This document shows, piece after piece, positions 31,498-41,257 of a stretch of DNA of 63,724 nucleotides. The position numbers were made by a program, and so were the translations under genes. The stretch comes from Acetobacteraceae bacterium (GTDB taxonomy: Bacteria > Pseudomonadota > Alphaproteobacteria > Acetobacterales > Acetobacteraceae). The notes beneath the pieces were generated by a model. It worked only from the letters and a program-made list of their open reading frames with translations. It made no database searches and was not told the DNA's origin. The first letter of the stretch is position 1. Every line of letters begins with the position of its first letter. Where the stretch lies: assembly GCA_947371015.1 (NCBI GenBank), contig CANBNK010000017.1:1-63724 (forward strand), read 5' to 3'.

Positions 31498-32462
31498 TGC
31501 GGCTTCACCCCGGCTTCGCGCAGCAGGTTTTCCCAGCGGGTGAACTCGGCGGCGACGAAGGCCTGGGCCTCGGCCGGCGGGTTGCCGATGATCCGCTCGG
31601 CGCCCATTTCGCCCAGGCGCTGGCGCACCGCGGGTTCCGCCAGCACGGCGGCGATCTCGCGCTGCATCTGCGCCACCAGCGCGTCCGGCGTGGTCGCGGG
31701 GGCGAAGAAGGCCTGCCACACCGCGAAGCTGGCATCCGGCAGGCCGCTTTCCGTCATGGTCGGCACGGTCGGCATCACCAGGCTGCGGGTGGTGGAGGTC
31801 ACCGCCAGCGCCCGTGCCTGGCCGTTCTGCGCCAGCGGAAAGCCGGTGGCGCCGGCATCGATCATCATCTGCACGCTGCCGGCGGCCAGGTCCGGCACGG
31901 CCGGCGCGCTGCCGCGATAGGCAATCTCCTCCATGCGGATGCCCGCGGCCTTGAGGAAGAGCAGCGTCACCAGTTGCAGCGCGCCACCACCGCCGGCCGA
32001 GACGTAGCTGAACTTGCCGGGGTTCGCGCGCGCGTCGGCCACCAGCTCCGCCACCGTGCGCCACGGCGCGTTGGGCGGCACCAGCAAAACCATGGGGCTT
32101 TCGGCCACGAGGGTGACAGGCTTCAGGTCGCGCGTCGGGTCGTAGTCCAGGCTGGCGTACAGCGCGCGCACCACGGTCAGGCCGATATTGCTGAACAGGA
32201 AGCTGTAGCCGTCGCCCGGGCTTTTCGCGACCACGCTGGCGCCGATATTGCCGCCGGCGCCGGTGCGGTTTTCCACCACGAAGCGGTTGGGCAGCCGCTG
32301 CGACAAGCGGTCGCAGACCAGGCGGCAGATCACGTCGGTCGGGCCACCCGCGGCGTAGGGCATCACCACCTTCACCGGGCGGTTGGGCCAGGGGGCGTCT
32401 TGCGCTTGGGCGAGCGCGGGCAGCAGGAACGGCGCGGCGAGCAGGGTGCGGCGGTGGGTCAT
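31494..32462 (-). CDS. Bug/TctC-family periplasmic solute-binding protein
   Basis: A 322-residue exported protein: signal peptide HRRTLLAAPFLLPALAQAQ, then the Bug domain with VKVVMPYAAGGPTDVICRL, VVENRTGAGGNIGASVVAKS, GKFSYVSAGGGGALQ, VPTMTESGLP and the closing amphipathic helix. It is the second gene of a lactonase-Bug-CoA-transferase operon, overlapping both neighbours by 4 bases. It probably captures the acid that the enzymes process. There is no TctAB permease nearby. It is one of three Bug paralogues in the window. Confidence 0.9.
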   Translation of the reverse strand: MTHRRTLLAAPFLLPALAQAQDAPWPNRPVKVVMPYAAGGPTDVICRLVCDRLSQRLPNRFVVENRTGAGGNIGASVVAKSPGDGYSFLFSNIGLTVVRALYASLDYDPTRDLKPVTLVAESPMVLLVPPNAPWRTVAELVADARANPGKFSYVSAGGGGALQLVTLLFLKAAGIRMEEIAYRGSAPAVPDLAAGSVQMMIDAGATGFPLAQNGQARALAVTSTTRSLVMPTVPTMTESGLPDASFAVWQAFFAPATTPDALVAQMQREIAAVLAEPAVRQRLGEMGAERIIGNPPAEAQAFVAAEFTRWENLLREAGVKPQ

Positions 32463-33364
32463 GGGGCCGGAATCTCCGCGGCCAGCACGCTGCCGGTGCC
32501 GCTTTCGGTGATCAGCAGCGTCGTGCCATCGGGTGCGAAGGCGACATTGGTCGGGTGGGTGCCGAAGGCGGTGCAGTCCAGCCGGAACACGCAGTGGCCC
32601 TGGGCATTCACCCCCCAGACCTGGCCATGGCCGGGGTTGGCGATGAACAGCCGGTCGTGCGCATCCACCGCCATGCCGTCCGGGCCGCTGGTGCCGGCGG
32701 GCACCCGGAAGAAGCAGTTGGCCTTGCCGACGATGGCATCCGGCCGCAGCGCGAAGCGCCAGACCTCGCAACTCCGAGTCATCGCCACGTAGCAGTGGGT
32801 CTGGGCCCGGTTCAGTGCAATGCCGTTGGGGCTGGGGCCGTTGCTGATCAGCCTGTCGACCCGGCCATCCGGCCACAGCCGCCAGACCCGGCCATTCGGG
32901 TTCTGCAGGCCTGACTGCCCTTGGTCGGTGAACAGGATGCTGCCGTCCTGGTGCAGCACCAGGTCGTTCAACCCCAAGAAACCCTCGCTCATCACCGTCT
33001 CCAGCACCGGGGCCATGGCGCCGGTCTGCGGGTCCAGGCTGAGCAGGCCGTGGCGGTAATCCGCCACCAGCAGTTCACCGGCATGGGCGCCGTTCACCGG
33101 GCCGGGCTTCATGCCGTTCGGCCAGCCGTCATACTCCGCCACCACATGCCAATGCGCCGGGCCGACGCGGAAGACGCGCCCGTTCGGGATGTCAACGACA
33201 TGAAATTGCCCGGACGCATCGAAGGCCGGGCCTTCCAGGAAGCTGTCCACCGGCGCCCCGGCCCGGTTGTGGTCCGCCCAGGGGCTGCGCCTGAGGCGAC
33301 GGTCCTTCTCCGGCATGCGGGAGAACAGGCGGACGGGGATTTCGCGGGGAGGAGCTGGCCACAT
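32459..33364 (-). CDS. SMP-30/gluconolactonase-family hydrolase
   Basis: A 301-residue six-bladed beta-propeller of the SMP-30/gluconolactonase/LRE family, hydrolysing sugar or other lactones with a divalent metal. Motifs: VDSFLEGPAFDASGQFHVVD (metal Glu near residue 47), NGMKPGPVNG, GFLGLNDLVLHQDGSILFTDQG (metal Asn) and SGPDGMAVDAHDRLFIANPG (metal Asp). The start at 33364 is chosen because homologues begin about 15 residues before the PEKDRRL stretch; a later ATG at 33317 is possible. It is first in the operon with Bug and CoA-transferase genes and divergent from the RND pump. Confidence 0.87.
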   Translation of the reverse strand: MWPAPPREIPVRLFSRMPEKDRRLRRSPWADHNRAGAPVDSFLEGPAFDASGQFHVVDIPNGRVFRVGPAHWHVVAEYDGWPNGMKPGPVNGAHAGELLVADYRHGLLSLDPQTGAMAPVLETVMSEGFLGLNDLVLHQDGSILFTDQGQSGLQNPNGRVWRLWPDGRVDRLISNGPSPNGIALNRAQTHCYVAMTRSCEVWRFALRPDAIVGKANCFFRVPAGTSGPDGMAVDAHDRLFIANPGHGQVWGVNAQGHCVFRLDCTAFGTHPTNVAFAPDGTTLLITESGTGSVLAAEIPAP

Positions 33365-33489
33365 GCCCGGCAAGCTGCCCGGCGGGGCGCGGCGCCGCAA
33401 GGGGGCGGCACCCCACCCAACCCATCGCCGGTGGCCGCGCAAGCTGGCGCGAGCAGGGGGGCCATTCGGCGGGGGAGCGAAGCTGGCGC

Positions 33490-33495
33490 TTGACT
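33490..33495 (+). promoter_or_regulatory. Possible -35 element upstream of the RND operon
   Basis: TTGACT lies 47 bases before the adaptor start, in the 178-base divergent gap. No good -10 box is found 16-18 bases later, so the promoter call is weak. No clear operator palindrome is visible and no regulator gene is adjacent. Confidence 0.2.
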
Positions 33496-33542
33496 GCACT
33501 GCAGCATTCACGACATGGCAAGCTATTACCGGAGACCTGCCG

Positions 33543-34721
33543 ATGCGTCGCCCTGCCGCGCCGATTGCCGCCCTGCTCCTCGCCGCCTGCCTGGCCAGCC
33601 CTGCCCTGGCCCAGTTCGGCCCGCAGGGACCAGCGCCGGTCGGCACCATCCTGGCCGAGCGCAAGCCGGTGACCGAAAGCACCGACTTCGTCGGCCGGAT
33701 CGAGGCGCAGTTCCGCGTGGACCTGCGCAGCCGCGTCACTGGCTTCCTGCAGGAACGCCTGTTCGCCGAGGGCCAGGAAGTGAAGGCCGGGGACGTGCTG
33801 TTCCGGATCGAAAAGCCGCCCTTCGAGGCGCAGCTGGAACAGGCCCGCGCCCAGCTGGCCAGCGCCCAGGCCACCGCCATCAACGCCCGGGTCAGCCTGC
33901 AACGCGCGCAGGAGCTGCGCGGCAGCGGCGCCGGCACCCAGGCGGCGCTGGACACCGCCCTGGCGGCGGACCGCACTTCCGCCGCCGCGGTGCTGAACGC
34001 CCAGGCGCTGGTCCGCATCGCCGAGATCAACCTGGCCTATACCAACGTCATTGCACCGATCGAGGGCAAGATCGGCCGCGCCACCTACGCCATCGGCAAC
34101 GTCGTCACCCCCTCCAGCGAGATCCTGGCCACCATCGTCAGCCAGGACCCGATGCGGATTTCCTTCACCGTCAGCCAGCGCCAGGCGCTGGAGCTGCGCA
34201 ATCGCTACGAGCCACGCGGCGGCGTCAGCGCGGTGGTGGTTCGCATCAAGCTGAGCGACGGCACCGCCTATCCGCATACTGGCCGGATCGAGTTCATCGA
34301 TACCCAGGTGGACCGCGCCACGGACACGCTGCTGGTCCGCGCGCTGATCCCCAACCCCGTCCGCAGCACCGCCCGCGCCGGCAGCGCCGGCGACCGCGAG
34401 CTGGTCGATGGCCAGTTCGTCACCGTGGCGGTGGAGGGTGCCGAGCAGGTGCCGGCCATCGTGATCCCCCGCGCCGCGGTGCTGCAGGACCAGGGCGGCA
34501 CCTATGTCTTCATCGTTGGCGAAGGCAACAAGGCGGAGCGCCGCAACGTCACGCTGGGCCGCAGCTCCGCGGCCGAAGCGGTGGTCGAGCGCGGGCTGAT
34601 TGGCGGCGAGCAAGTCATCACCGAAGGCATGCAGCGCGTCACGCCGAACGCCCCGGTGAACCCGGCACCCGCCGGTGCCCCACCGGCCGGACGCCCCGGC
34701 CCCGCTGGTCGGCCCGGCTGA
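33543..34721 (+). CDS. RND efflux periplasmic adaptor (membrane fusion protein)
   Basis: A 392-residue adaptor of the AcrA/MexE type linking the RND pump to an outer-membrane channel. Signal peptide [23 protein letters not shown], possibly with a lipobox-like LLAAC near residue 15; barrel-sandwich half-motifs [20 protein letters not shown] and [20 protein letters not shown], alpha-hairpin between ([13 protein letters not shown]), then beta-barrel and membrane-proximal domains, ending in a Pro/Gly-rich tail. The start at 33543 has GGAGA upstream. The pump gene follows 10 bases after the stop. Confidence 0.92.
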   Translation: MRRPAAPIAALLLAACLASPALAQFGPQGPAPVGTILAERKPVTESTDFVGRIEAQFRVDLRSRVTGFLQERLFAEGQEVKAGDVLFRIEKPPFEAQLEQARAQLASAQATAINARVSLQRAQELRGSGAGTQAALDTALAADRTSAAAVLNAQALVRIAEINLAYTNVIAPIEGKIGRATYAIGNVVTPSSEILATIVSQDPMRISFTVSQRQALELRNRYEPRGGVSAVVVRIKLSDGTAYPHTGRIEFIDTQVDRATDTLLVRALIPNPVRSTARAGSAGDRELVDGQFVTVAVEGAEQVPAIVIPRAAVLQDQGGTYVFIVGEGNKAERRNVTLGRSSAAEAVVERGLIGGEQVITEGMQRVTPNAPVNPAPAGAPPAGRPGPAGRPG

Positions 34722-34731
34722 GGCGCGAGAC

Positions 34732-37700
34732 ATGATCAGCTCCGTCTTCGTTGACCGGCCGCGGCTGGCCATCGTCATCGCGATCGTGATGACCCTGGCC
34801 GGCGCGCTGGCCATGTTTGCCATTCCCGTCAGCCAGTTCCCCGACATCGTGCCGCCGCAGGTCAGCGTCACCGCGCGCTATCCGGGCGCCTCGGCCGCCG
34901 TGGTGGAAGCCACCGTCGGCCAGGTGATCGAAAGCGCGGTCAACGGCGCCGACCGCATGCTGTACATGCGCAGCAACAGCGCCAATGACGGCACCTATAC
35001 CCTGGCCGTGACCTTCGCGCTGGGCACCAACCCGGACATCAACACCGTCAACGTCAACAACCGGGTGCAGTCCGTCCTGGCCCGATTGCCGCAGGAGGTG
35101 CAGCGTTCCGGCGTGCTGGTGCGCAAGCAATCCAGCGCCATCCTGGCCTTCACCAGCTTCTTTTCGGAGAATGGCGAACAGGACCCGCTGTTCCTGTCCA
35201 ACTACATCACCATCAACATCCTGGACCGGGTGGCCCGCATTCCCGGCGTTGGCCAGGCGCAGTTGTTCGCCAACCAGGACTACTCCATGCGGGTGTGGTT
35301 CGACGTTGACCGGCTGATCAACGTCAACCTGACGCCGCAGGACATCATCACCGCTATCCAGGGGCAGAACATCCAGGCCGCGGTCGGCCGCATCGGCGCC
35401 CGGCCGATCGACGACGCGCAGCAATTCCAGCTCAACATCCAGACGCTGGGCCGCCTGAGCAGCCCCGCCCAGTTCGGCGAGATCGTGCTGCGCGCCAACC
35501 CCGATGGCTCGGTGCTGAAGATCAAGGACATCGCGCGGGTCGAACTCGGCGCCGCCAGCATGGACGTGGAGGCGCGGTTGAACGGCCGGCCCAACGTCTC
35601 CATGGGCATCTACCTGGCACCAGGCGCCAATGCGGTGCAGGTGGCCGACGCCTTCCGCAAGACGCTGGATGAGCTTGCCACCCGGTTCCCCCCGGGCATG
35701 AAGTACAACGTGGTCTATGACACCAGCACCTTCGTCACCGACACGATCAAGGAGGTGATGACCACGCTGCTGGAGGCCTTTATACTTGTTGTCATCGTGG
35801 TCTACCTGTTCCTCGGCAGCGCCCGCGCCACGCTGATCCCGACCATCGCGGTGCCGGTCAGCCTGATCGGCACCTTCGCCGTACTGCTGGTGGTGGGCTA
35901 TTCCGCCAACACCATCTCGCTGCTCGCCCTGGTATTGGCCATCGGCATCGTCGTGGATGACGCCATCGTCGTGGTGGAAAACGTCGAGCGCGTACTGGAG
36001 GAACACCCGGAGCTTTCGCCCGCCGATGCGGTGAAGAAGGCGATGGGGGAGATCACCGCGCCGATCATCGCCATCACGCTGGTGCTGCTCTCGGTCTTCG
36101 TGCCGGTGGCGTTCATCCCCGGCGTGTCGGGCGTGCTGTTCCGCCAGTTCGCCGTCACCATCAGCGTGGCGATGGTGATCTCCGCCATCAACGCGCTGAC
36201 ACTCTCCCCGGCGCTGTGCAGCCTGGTGCTGCGCCGTACCGGGCCGAAGCGCGGGCCGATCAAGTACGTGCTGCGCGGCATCGACAAGGTGCGCGACGGC
36301 TATGCCTGGGTCGTCACCCGGCTGGTGCGGGTGGCGGCGCTGGCGCTGGTGCTGACGGTGGCCTTCGGCGCCGGCATCTGGTTCGTCGGCGGCAAGACCC
36401 CGCAGGGCTTCCTGCCGCAGGAGGACCAGGGCGCCTTCTTCATGCAGTTGCAGCTGCCGCAGGGCGCCAGCGTTTCCCGCACGCGGGAAGCGACCGCGCA
36501 GGTGGAAGCCATTTTGAAGCAGAACACCGCCATCCAGGACGTGCTGGCGATTGTCGGCTTCTCGCTGATCGATGGCGGGGCACAATCCAACGCCGCCTTC
36601 CTGGTGGCGCGGATGAAGCCCTTCGCCGACCGTACCGCGGCGCAGGACAGCGTCTTCGCCGCCATCGGCCGCACCTTCGGCGCCACCGCCGGTATTCGCA
36701 CCGCGAACGTCTTCGCCTTCAACATCCCGCCGATCATTGGCCTCGGCACCGGCGCCGGCTTCGAATACCAGTTGCAGGACTTCCAGGGCCGCGACCCCGC
36801 GGAACTCGGCGGCGTCGCCTACGGCCTGATGGCGGCGACGCGGTCCGACCCGCGGCTGGCGGCGGTGTTCACCACCTTCAGCCCGACCACACCGTCGCTG
36901 TACCTGGATGTCGATCGCGACAAGGCGCAGGCGCTGGGCGTGCAGATCTCGGACGTGTTCAACGCGCTGCAGGCCACGCTGGGCGGCTTCTACGTCAACG
37001 ACTTCAACCAGTTCGGCCGCACCTGGCAGGTCAATATCCAGGCCGAGGCCAGCGACCGCAACGACATCCCGGATATCTGGCGCATCCGCGTGCGGAACCG
37101 CCAGGGCCAGATGGTGCCGCTGCGGGCCTTCGCCGATGCGCGGATCGTGGTCGGGCCGCAGACCATCCAGCGCTACAACAACTATCGCAGTGTGCTGCTG
37201 AATGGCGTGGGTCGGCCGGGCGTCTCCTCCGGCGATGCCTTGAAGGCGATGGAGGAAATCTCCGCGCAGTCGCTGCCGCAGGGCTATGGCTTCGAATGGA
37301 CCGGCACCGCCTTCCAGGAAAAGCAGGCGGCGGGGCAGACCGGCATCCTGATCGGGCTGGCAATCCTGTTCGCCTACCTGTTCCTGGTGGCGCTGTATGA
37401 AAGCTGGACCATCCCGGTGCCGGTGCTGCTTTCGGTCGCGGTCGGTGGCCTGGGCAGCTTCACCGCCATCTGGTTCTTCGGCCTGTCGCTGGACGTCTAT
37501 GCCCAGATCGGCCTGGTGGTGCTGATCGCACTGGCGGCGAAGAACGGCATCCTGATCATCGAGTTCTCGAAGGAAGCGCGCGAGTTGCGGGGCCGCAGCA
37601 TCTCGGAAGCGGCCATCGAGGGCGCGCGGCTCAGGTTCCGCGCGGTCATGATGACCTCCATCGCCTTCGTGCTCGGCCTGGTGCCGCTGGTCTATGCCAC

Positions 37701-37890
37701 CGGCGCGGCGGCACTGTCCCGCCGGGCCGTCGGCACCCCGGTGTTCGGCGGTATGATCGCGGCGGCGGCCATCGGCATCTTCATGATCCCGATGCTGTAC
37801 GTGGTGTTCCAGTGGCTGCGCGAACGCATCAAGAGCTGGTTCGGCATCGTGCCGCCGCCGGTCTATCCCGCCGGGCAGGCACCGCACTGA
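34732..37890 (+). CDS. RND multidrug efflux permease (HAE1/AcrB type)
   Basis: A 1052-residue proton-driven inner-membrane pump. Twelve transmembrane helices are expected: helix 1 at residues ~10-30, helices 2-6 near 340-560, helix 7 near 550, and the last five from about 880. The relay aspartates of helix 4 are in [38 protein letters not shown] marks the start of the second periplasmic half. The pump is MexF/AcrB-like in length. The operon lacks an outer-membrane factor gene, so a channel must come from elsewhere. A GC-rich hairpin follows the stop. Confidence 0.95.
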   Translation: MISSVFVDRPRLAIVIAIVMTLAGALAMFAIPVSQFPDIVPPQVSVTARYPGASAAVVEATVGQVIESAVNGADRMLYMRSNSANDGTYTLAVTFALGTNPDINTVNVNNRVQSVLARLPQEVQRSGVLVRKQSSAILAFTSFFSENGEQDPLFLSNYITINILDRVARIPGVGQAQLFANQDYSMRVWFDVDRLINVNLTPQDIITAIQGQNIQAAVGRIGARPIDDAQQFQLNIQTLGRLSSPAQFGEIVLRANPDGSVLKIKDIARVELGAASMDVEARLNGRPNVSMGIYLAPGANAVQVADAFRKTLDELATRFPPGMKYNVVYDTSTFVTDTIKEVMTTLLEAFILVVIVVYLFLGSARATLIPTIAVPVSLIGTFAVLLVVGYSANTISLLALVLAIGIVVDDAIVVVENVERVLEEHPELSPADAVKKAMGEITAPIIAITLVLLSVFVPVAFIPGVSGVLFRQFAVTISVAMVISAINALTLSPALCSLVLRRTGPKRGPIKYVLRGIDKVRDGYAWVVTRLVRVAALALVLTVAFGAGIWFVGGKTPQGFLPQEDQGAFFMQLQLPQGASVSRTREATAQVEAILKQNTAIQDVLAIVGFSLIDGGAQSNAAFLVARMKPFADRTAAQDSVFAAIGRTFGATAGIRTANVFAFNIPPIIGLGTGAGFEYQLQDFQGRDPAELGGVAYGLMAATRSDPRLAAVFTTFSPTTPSLYLDVDRDKAQALGVQISDVFNALQATLGGFYVNDFNQFGRTWQVNIQAEASDRNDIPDIWRIRVRNRQGQMVPLRAFADARIVVGPQTIQRYNNYRSVLLNGVGRPGVSSGDALKAMEEISAQSLPQGYGFEWTGTAFQEKQAAGQTGILIGLAILFAYLFLVALYESWTIPVPVLLSVAVGGLGSFTAIWFFGLSLDVYAQIGLVVLIALAAKNGILIIEFSKEARELRGRSISEAAIEGARLRFRAVMMTSIAFVLGLVPLVYATGAAALSRRAVGTPVFGGMIAAAAIGIFMIPMLYVVFQWLRERIKSWFGIVPPPVYPAGQAPH

Positions 37891-37896
37891 CCGCTG

Positions 37897-37918
37897 GGGG
37901 GGCTTCCCATCGCCCCCC
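37897..37918 (+). terminator. G6/C6 hairpin after the RND gene
   Basis: GGGGGG (37897-37902), a 10-base loop, and CCCCCC (37913-37918), 6 bases after the stop of the pump gene. There is no U tract. Confidence 0.45.
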
Positions 37919-37961
37919 TGGGCCATAGATGATGGGTCCAGACGACCACGGGAGCAGAGAC

Positions 37962-40280
37962 ATGGCCAAGTTCGGGCTCAGCCAGCCGCTACGGCGCATC
38001 GAGGACCCCCGGCTGCTGAAGGGCGCCGGGCGCTACACCGACGATATCGACCTGCCCAACCAGGGCTACGGCTACGTTTTGCGCAGCCCCTACGCGGCCG
38101 CCACGATCACCGGCATCGACACCGCGGCAGCAAAGGCCATGACGGGCGTGCTGGGCGTGTTCACCCATGCCGATATCGCCGCACTGGGCGACCTGCCCTG
38201 CGCCGTGCCGCTGAAGAACCGGGATGGTTCGCCCCGCGCCAATACCCCGCGCCCGGCGCTGGCCAACGGCCAGGTGCGCCATGTCGGCGACCCCGTGGCC
38301 TTCGTCGTGGCCGAGACCGCCAAGCAGGCGCGCGACGCCGCCGAGGCGATCGAGGTCAGCTACGCCGAACTGGCTTCCGCCAGCGACCTGGCGACGGCGC
38401 TGGACGCCGGCCAGCCGGAAGTCTGGGCCGGCACCAGGAACCTCTGCTTCGACTGGGAAGTGGGCGACAAGGCGAAGACCGACGAGCTGTTCGCCGCCGC
38501 CGCGCATGTGACGACGCGCCGCCTGGTCAACAACCGCGTCGTCGTGGCTTCCATGGAAGCCCGCGCCGCGCTGGGCAGCTACGAGGCCGGCGAGGGCAAG
38601 TTCAGCCTGTGGACCAATACCCAAGGCTCCTGGCTGGTGAAGGGGCTGTTGGCCAACGCGGTCTTCAAGCTGCCCGAGGACAAGTTCCGCGTGGTGACGC
38701 CGGATGTCGGCGGCGGCTTCGGCATGAAGCTGTTCCTGTACCCGGAACACGTGCTGACGCTGTTCGCCGCCCGCGCCCTCGGCCGCCCGGTGAAGTGGAC
38801 CAGCGAGCGCACCGAAGCCTTCATGACGGACACCCAGGGCCGCGCGAACATCACGGAATGCAGCATCGCGCTGGATGCGAACCACAAGTTCCTGGCGCTG
38901 CGGACCAAGAACTACGCCGAGATGGGCGCCTATCTGTCCACCTTCGGGCCGTTCATCCCGACCATGGCGGGCACCAAGGTGCTGGCCAGCGTCTATGGCT
39001 TCCAGGCCATCCACGCCAACGTCATCGGCGTGCTGACCAACACCACGCCGGTGGATGCCTATCGCGGCGCCGGCCGGCCTGAGAGCAACTACGTGGTGGA
39101 GCGGCTGATCGACGCCGCCGCCGGCGAGCTGGGCGTGGACCGCGCCGAGCTGCGCCTGAAGAACATGGTGCCGCAGAGCGCCATGCCCTTCACGACCGCG
39201 ATGGACCAGCGCTACGACAGTGGCGACTTCGCCCTGGTGTACGAGACCGCGCTGAAGCGGATGGACTGGGCCGGCTTCCCCGCCCGCCGTGCCGCCTCCG
39301 CCGCGCAGGGCAAGCGCCGCGGCATCGGCCTGGCCTACTACCTGGAAGCCACTGGTGGCGCGCCGACCGAGCGCGCAGAGGTCCGCTTCGCCGCCGATGG
39401 CATGGTGGATGTGCTGGTCGGCACCCAGTCGACCGGCCAGGGGCATGAGACCGCCTACGCCATGATGACCAGCTTCGAGCTGGGGATTCCGCTGGAAAAG
39501 ATCCGCATCATCCAGGGCGACTCGGACCTGATCCCGACCGGCGGTGGCACCGGCGGCGCGCGCAGCCTGTACTCGGAAGGCCAGGCGATTTTGCTGACCG
39601 CGGCGACGGTCATCGAGAAGGGCAAGCAGGCCGCCAGCGAGCATCTGGAGGCCGCCCCTGTGGACATTGAGTTCACCAAGGGCACCTTCAGCGTTGTGGG
39701 CACCGACAAGGCGGTGAACATCCTGGACCTGGCCGCCGCGCAGCGCGCCGCCCTGGCCGCCGGCAACACCAGCGCCACCCAGCTGGACGCCGCCGAGGTG
39801 GCCGAGATCAAGAGCCACACCTTCCCGAATGGCTGCCACGCCGCCGAGGTGGAAGTGGACCCTGAGACCGGCCACGTCAGCATCGTGCGCTACACCGTGG
39901 TGGACGATGTCGGCCATGCGCTGAACCCGATGATCGTGCGCGGCCAGGTGCATGGCGGCGTGGCCCAGGGCTACGGCCAGGCGGTGCTGGAACGCACCAG
40001 CTACGACAAGGAAAGTGGCCAGCTGCTCAGCGCCAGCTTCCAGGACTACGCGTTGCCGCGCGCCTCGGACCTGCCGGACATCGACGTGCAGCTGATGGAA
40101 ATCCCGTGCGAGACCAACCCCATGGGGGTGAAGGGCGCGGGCGAGGCCGGCGCCGTGGGCAGCCCGCCTGCTGTCATGAACGCGCTGGTCGATGCGCTGA
40201 GCGAAGACGGCGTCACCCACATCGACATGCCGGCGACGCCGGAAGTGGTGTGGAAGGCGATCCACGCGAAGGCGGCGTAA
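37962..40280 (+). CDS. CoxL-like large subunit of a molybdenum hydroxylase, orphan
   Basis: A 772-residue xanthine oxidase-family molybdopterin-binding subunit. Form II type: the active loop reads VDAYRGAGRPES, not the AYRCSFR of true CO dehydrogenase, so CO oxidation is unlikely. Other motifs are GQGHETAYAMM, GGGTGGARSLYSEG and, at the end, GVKGAGEAGAVGSPPA with the catalytic Glu. The N-terminal 'hammerhead' domain covers residues ~20-150. FAD (medium) and 2Fe-2S (small) subunits normally accompany it, but none is adjacent, so it is an orphan or pairs with distant genes. The start is chosen at 37962 after AGAGA; an upstream ATG at 37929 is less likely. Substrate unknown, probably an aldehyde or N-heterocycle. 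Confidence 0.88.
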   Translation: MAKFGLSQPLRRIEDPRLLKGAGRYTDDIDLPNQGYGYVLRSPYAAATITGIDTAAAKAMTGVLGVFTHADIAALGDLPCAVPLKNRDGSPRANTPRPALANGQVRHVGDPVAFVVAETAKQARDAAEAIEVSYAELASASDLATALDAGQPEVWAGTRNLCFDWEVGDKAKTDELFAAAAHVTTRRLVNNRVVVASMEARAALGSYEAGEGKFSLWTNTQGSWLVKGLLANAVFKLPEDKFRVVTPDVGGGFGMKLFLYPEHVLTLFAARALGRPVKWTSERTEAFMTDTQGRANITECSIALDANHKFLALRTKNYAEMGAYLSTFGPFIPTMAGTKVLASVYGFQAIHANVIGVLTNTTPVDAYRGAGRPESNYVVERLIDAAAGELGVDRAELRLKNMVPQSAMPFTTAMDQRYDSGDFALVYETALKRMDWAGFPARRAASAAQGKRRGIGLAYYLEATGGAPTERAEVRFAADGMVDVLVGTQSTGQGHETAYAMMTSFELGIPLEKIRIIQGDSDLIPTGGGTGGARSLYSEGQAILLTAATVIEKGKQAASEHLEAAPVDIEFTKGTFSVVGTDKAVNILDLAAAQRAALAAGNTSATQLDAAEVAEIKSHTFPNGCHAAEVEVDPETGHVSIVRYTVVDDVGHALNPMIVRGQVHGGVAQGYGQAVLERTSYDKESGQLLSASFQDYALPRASDLPDIDVQLMEIPCETNPMGVKGAGEAGAVGSPPAVMNALVDALSEDGVTHIDMPATPEVVWKAIHAKAA

Positions 40281-40288
40281 CCGCTGCC

Positions 40289-40313
40289 CCCTCCCCCACC
40301 GCGTGGGGGAGGG
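40289..40313 (+). terminator. Perfect 11-bp hairpin, CoxL-like gene terminator
   Basis: CCCTCCCCCAC (40289-40299), loop CGC, GTGGGGGAGGG (40303-40313), 8 bases after the stop. A second perfect stem follows directly. Confidence 0.6.
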
Positions 40314-40320
40314 CCGGGGT

Positions 40321-40343
40321 GGCGGCGGCGCAACGCCGCCGCC
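40321..40343. terminator. Second GC hairpin between convergent genes
   Basis: GGCGGCGGCG (40321-40330), loop CAA, CGCCGCCGCC (40334-40343). With the stem at 40289 it makes a two-stem block separating the CoxL-like gene from the convergent secreted protein gene. Confidence 0.5.
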
Positions 40344-40373
40344 GCGTTCCCACTGTCACTCGCGCGCTTAGCC

Positions 40374-40416
40374 CGCGTGCGTCACCGCACGCTTCAGCCG
40401 CGTGCGTCACCGCACG
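40374..40416. repeat. 18-bp direct repeat (period 25) that includes the stop codon of the next gene
   Basis: CGCGTGCGTCACCGCACG occurs at 40374-40391 and 40399-40416. Each unit also folds as GCG(T)GCG/CGCAC(G) stem with TCAC loop. The second copy contains the TGA stop (minus strand, 40409-40407) of the duplicated-domain protein, so the first copy is a duplication of the gene's 3' end. Confidence 0.6.
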
Positions 40417-41117
40417 ACGTAATTGTCCAGCGCGCAGGTGTTCACGCCACGGCGTTCCTGGTTGCCGCCGCCCTGGAACACCGCGCGCAGATCATACACG
40501 CACTCACCCTGCGGCAGTTGCACCGCGAAGCTGGCGCCGGGCTGCACGGTTGCATCGCCCAGCCGGTCCTGGCCCCAGTCCCGCGCGCTGGCGGCCGAGG
40601 CGTAGAACTCCTCGATCACCCGGCCGCTCTGGTTCACCAGGTTGAAGCTGGGGTTGCCGGTGATCGGCCCACCCTGGGGGGCGCCCTGCTGGGCCGGCGG
40701 CTGGGCCGGGCGCGGCTGCGCCTGCTGCTGCTGCGGCGGCCGGGGCTGCGCTGGCTGGGCCTGCTGCACTGGGGCATTCGCCACCAGCGGCAGTTGCAGA
40801 TCGGTCAGGCTGCAGGTGTTGATGCGCCGGCGCTCCTCGGCCAGCCCACCCTGATAAACAATGCGCACGTCGTAATTGCAGTCACCCTGCGGCAGCCGCA
40901 CGATGTAGTTGGCGCCGGGGTTGATGATATCATTGCCCAGCCGGTCATTGCCCCAGTTCCGCTCATTCGCCACCGAGGCATAGACCTCGTTCACCACATG
41001 GCGGCTATTGTTGACAATACGGAAGGATGGGTCGTTGGACTGCGCCCGGGCACCCGGCATCAGGCCAGGGGCGACCAACCCTGCGAGCAACAGGGCCAGC
41101 AGCGTGCGACGAAACAT
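40407..41117 (-). CDS. Secreted protein with two tandem copies of an unknown ~75-residue domain
   Basis: A 236-residue exported protein: signal peptide RRTLLALLLAGLVAPGL to ARAQ, domain copy 1 at residues 30-104, a Pro/Gln-rich linker (105-155) and domain copy 2 at 156-230. The copies align without gaps with about 42 of 75 positions identical by my count. Shared features are the VN.S..V..EYAS-like start, W-G..DRLG, PGA, LPQG-C-YD-R and the final N-TC. Each has two Cys (80/102 and 206/228) that could form one disulphide per domain. Function unknown; a cell-envelope binding module is plausible. Confidence 0.8.
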   Translation of the reverse strand: MFRRTLLALLLAGLVAPGLMPGARAQSNDPSFRIVNNSRHVVNEVYASVANERNWGNDRLGNDIINPGANYIVRLPQGDCNYDVRIVYQGGLAEERRRINTCSLTDLQLPLVANAPVQQAQPAQPRPPQQQQAQPRPAQPPAQQGAPQGGPITGNPSFNLVNQSGRVIEEFYASAASARDWGQDRLGDATVQPGASFAVQLPQGECVYDLRAVFQGGGNQERRGVNTCALDNYVVR

Positions 41118-41257
41118 AGCATTCCTCCAAGGCCATCAGCCTGCCAACCTAGCGCGACCGGCCGCGTATCGGCCATACATTACGCGCGCCGGCTCACGGC
41201 AACGTGGCGGCGAAAACGCCCTGGACAAGGGCGCTGGGCTGGGGTTGTGAGGAAGCG

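Noticed and set aside
34639-37926. Very long open frame (over 1000 codons) antisense to the RND pump gene
   Set aside because: In GC-rich DNA the opposite strand of a long gene often lacks stops. The translation is low-complexity (His/Gln/Arg/Asp-rich) with no domain, while the sense frame is a clear RND protein.
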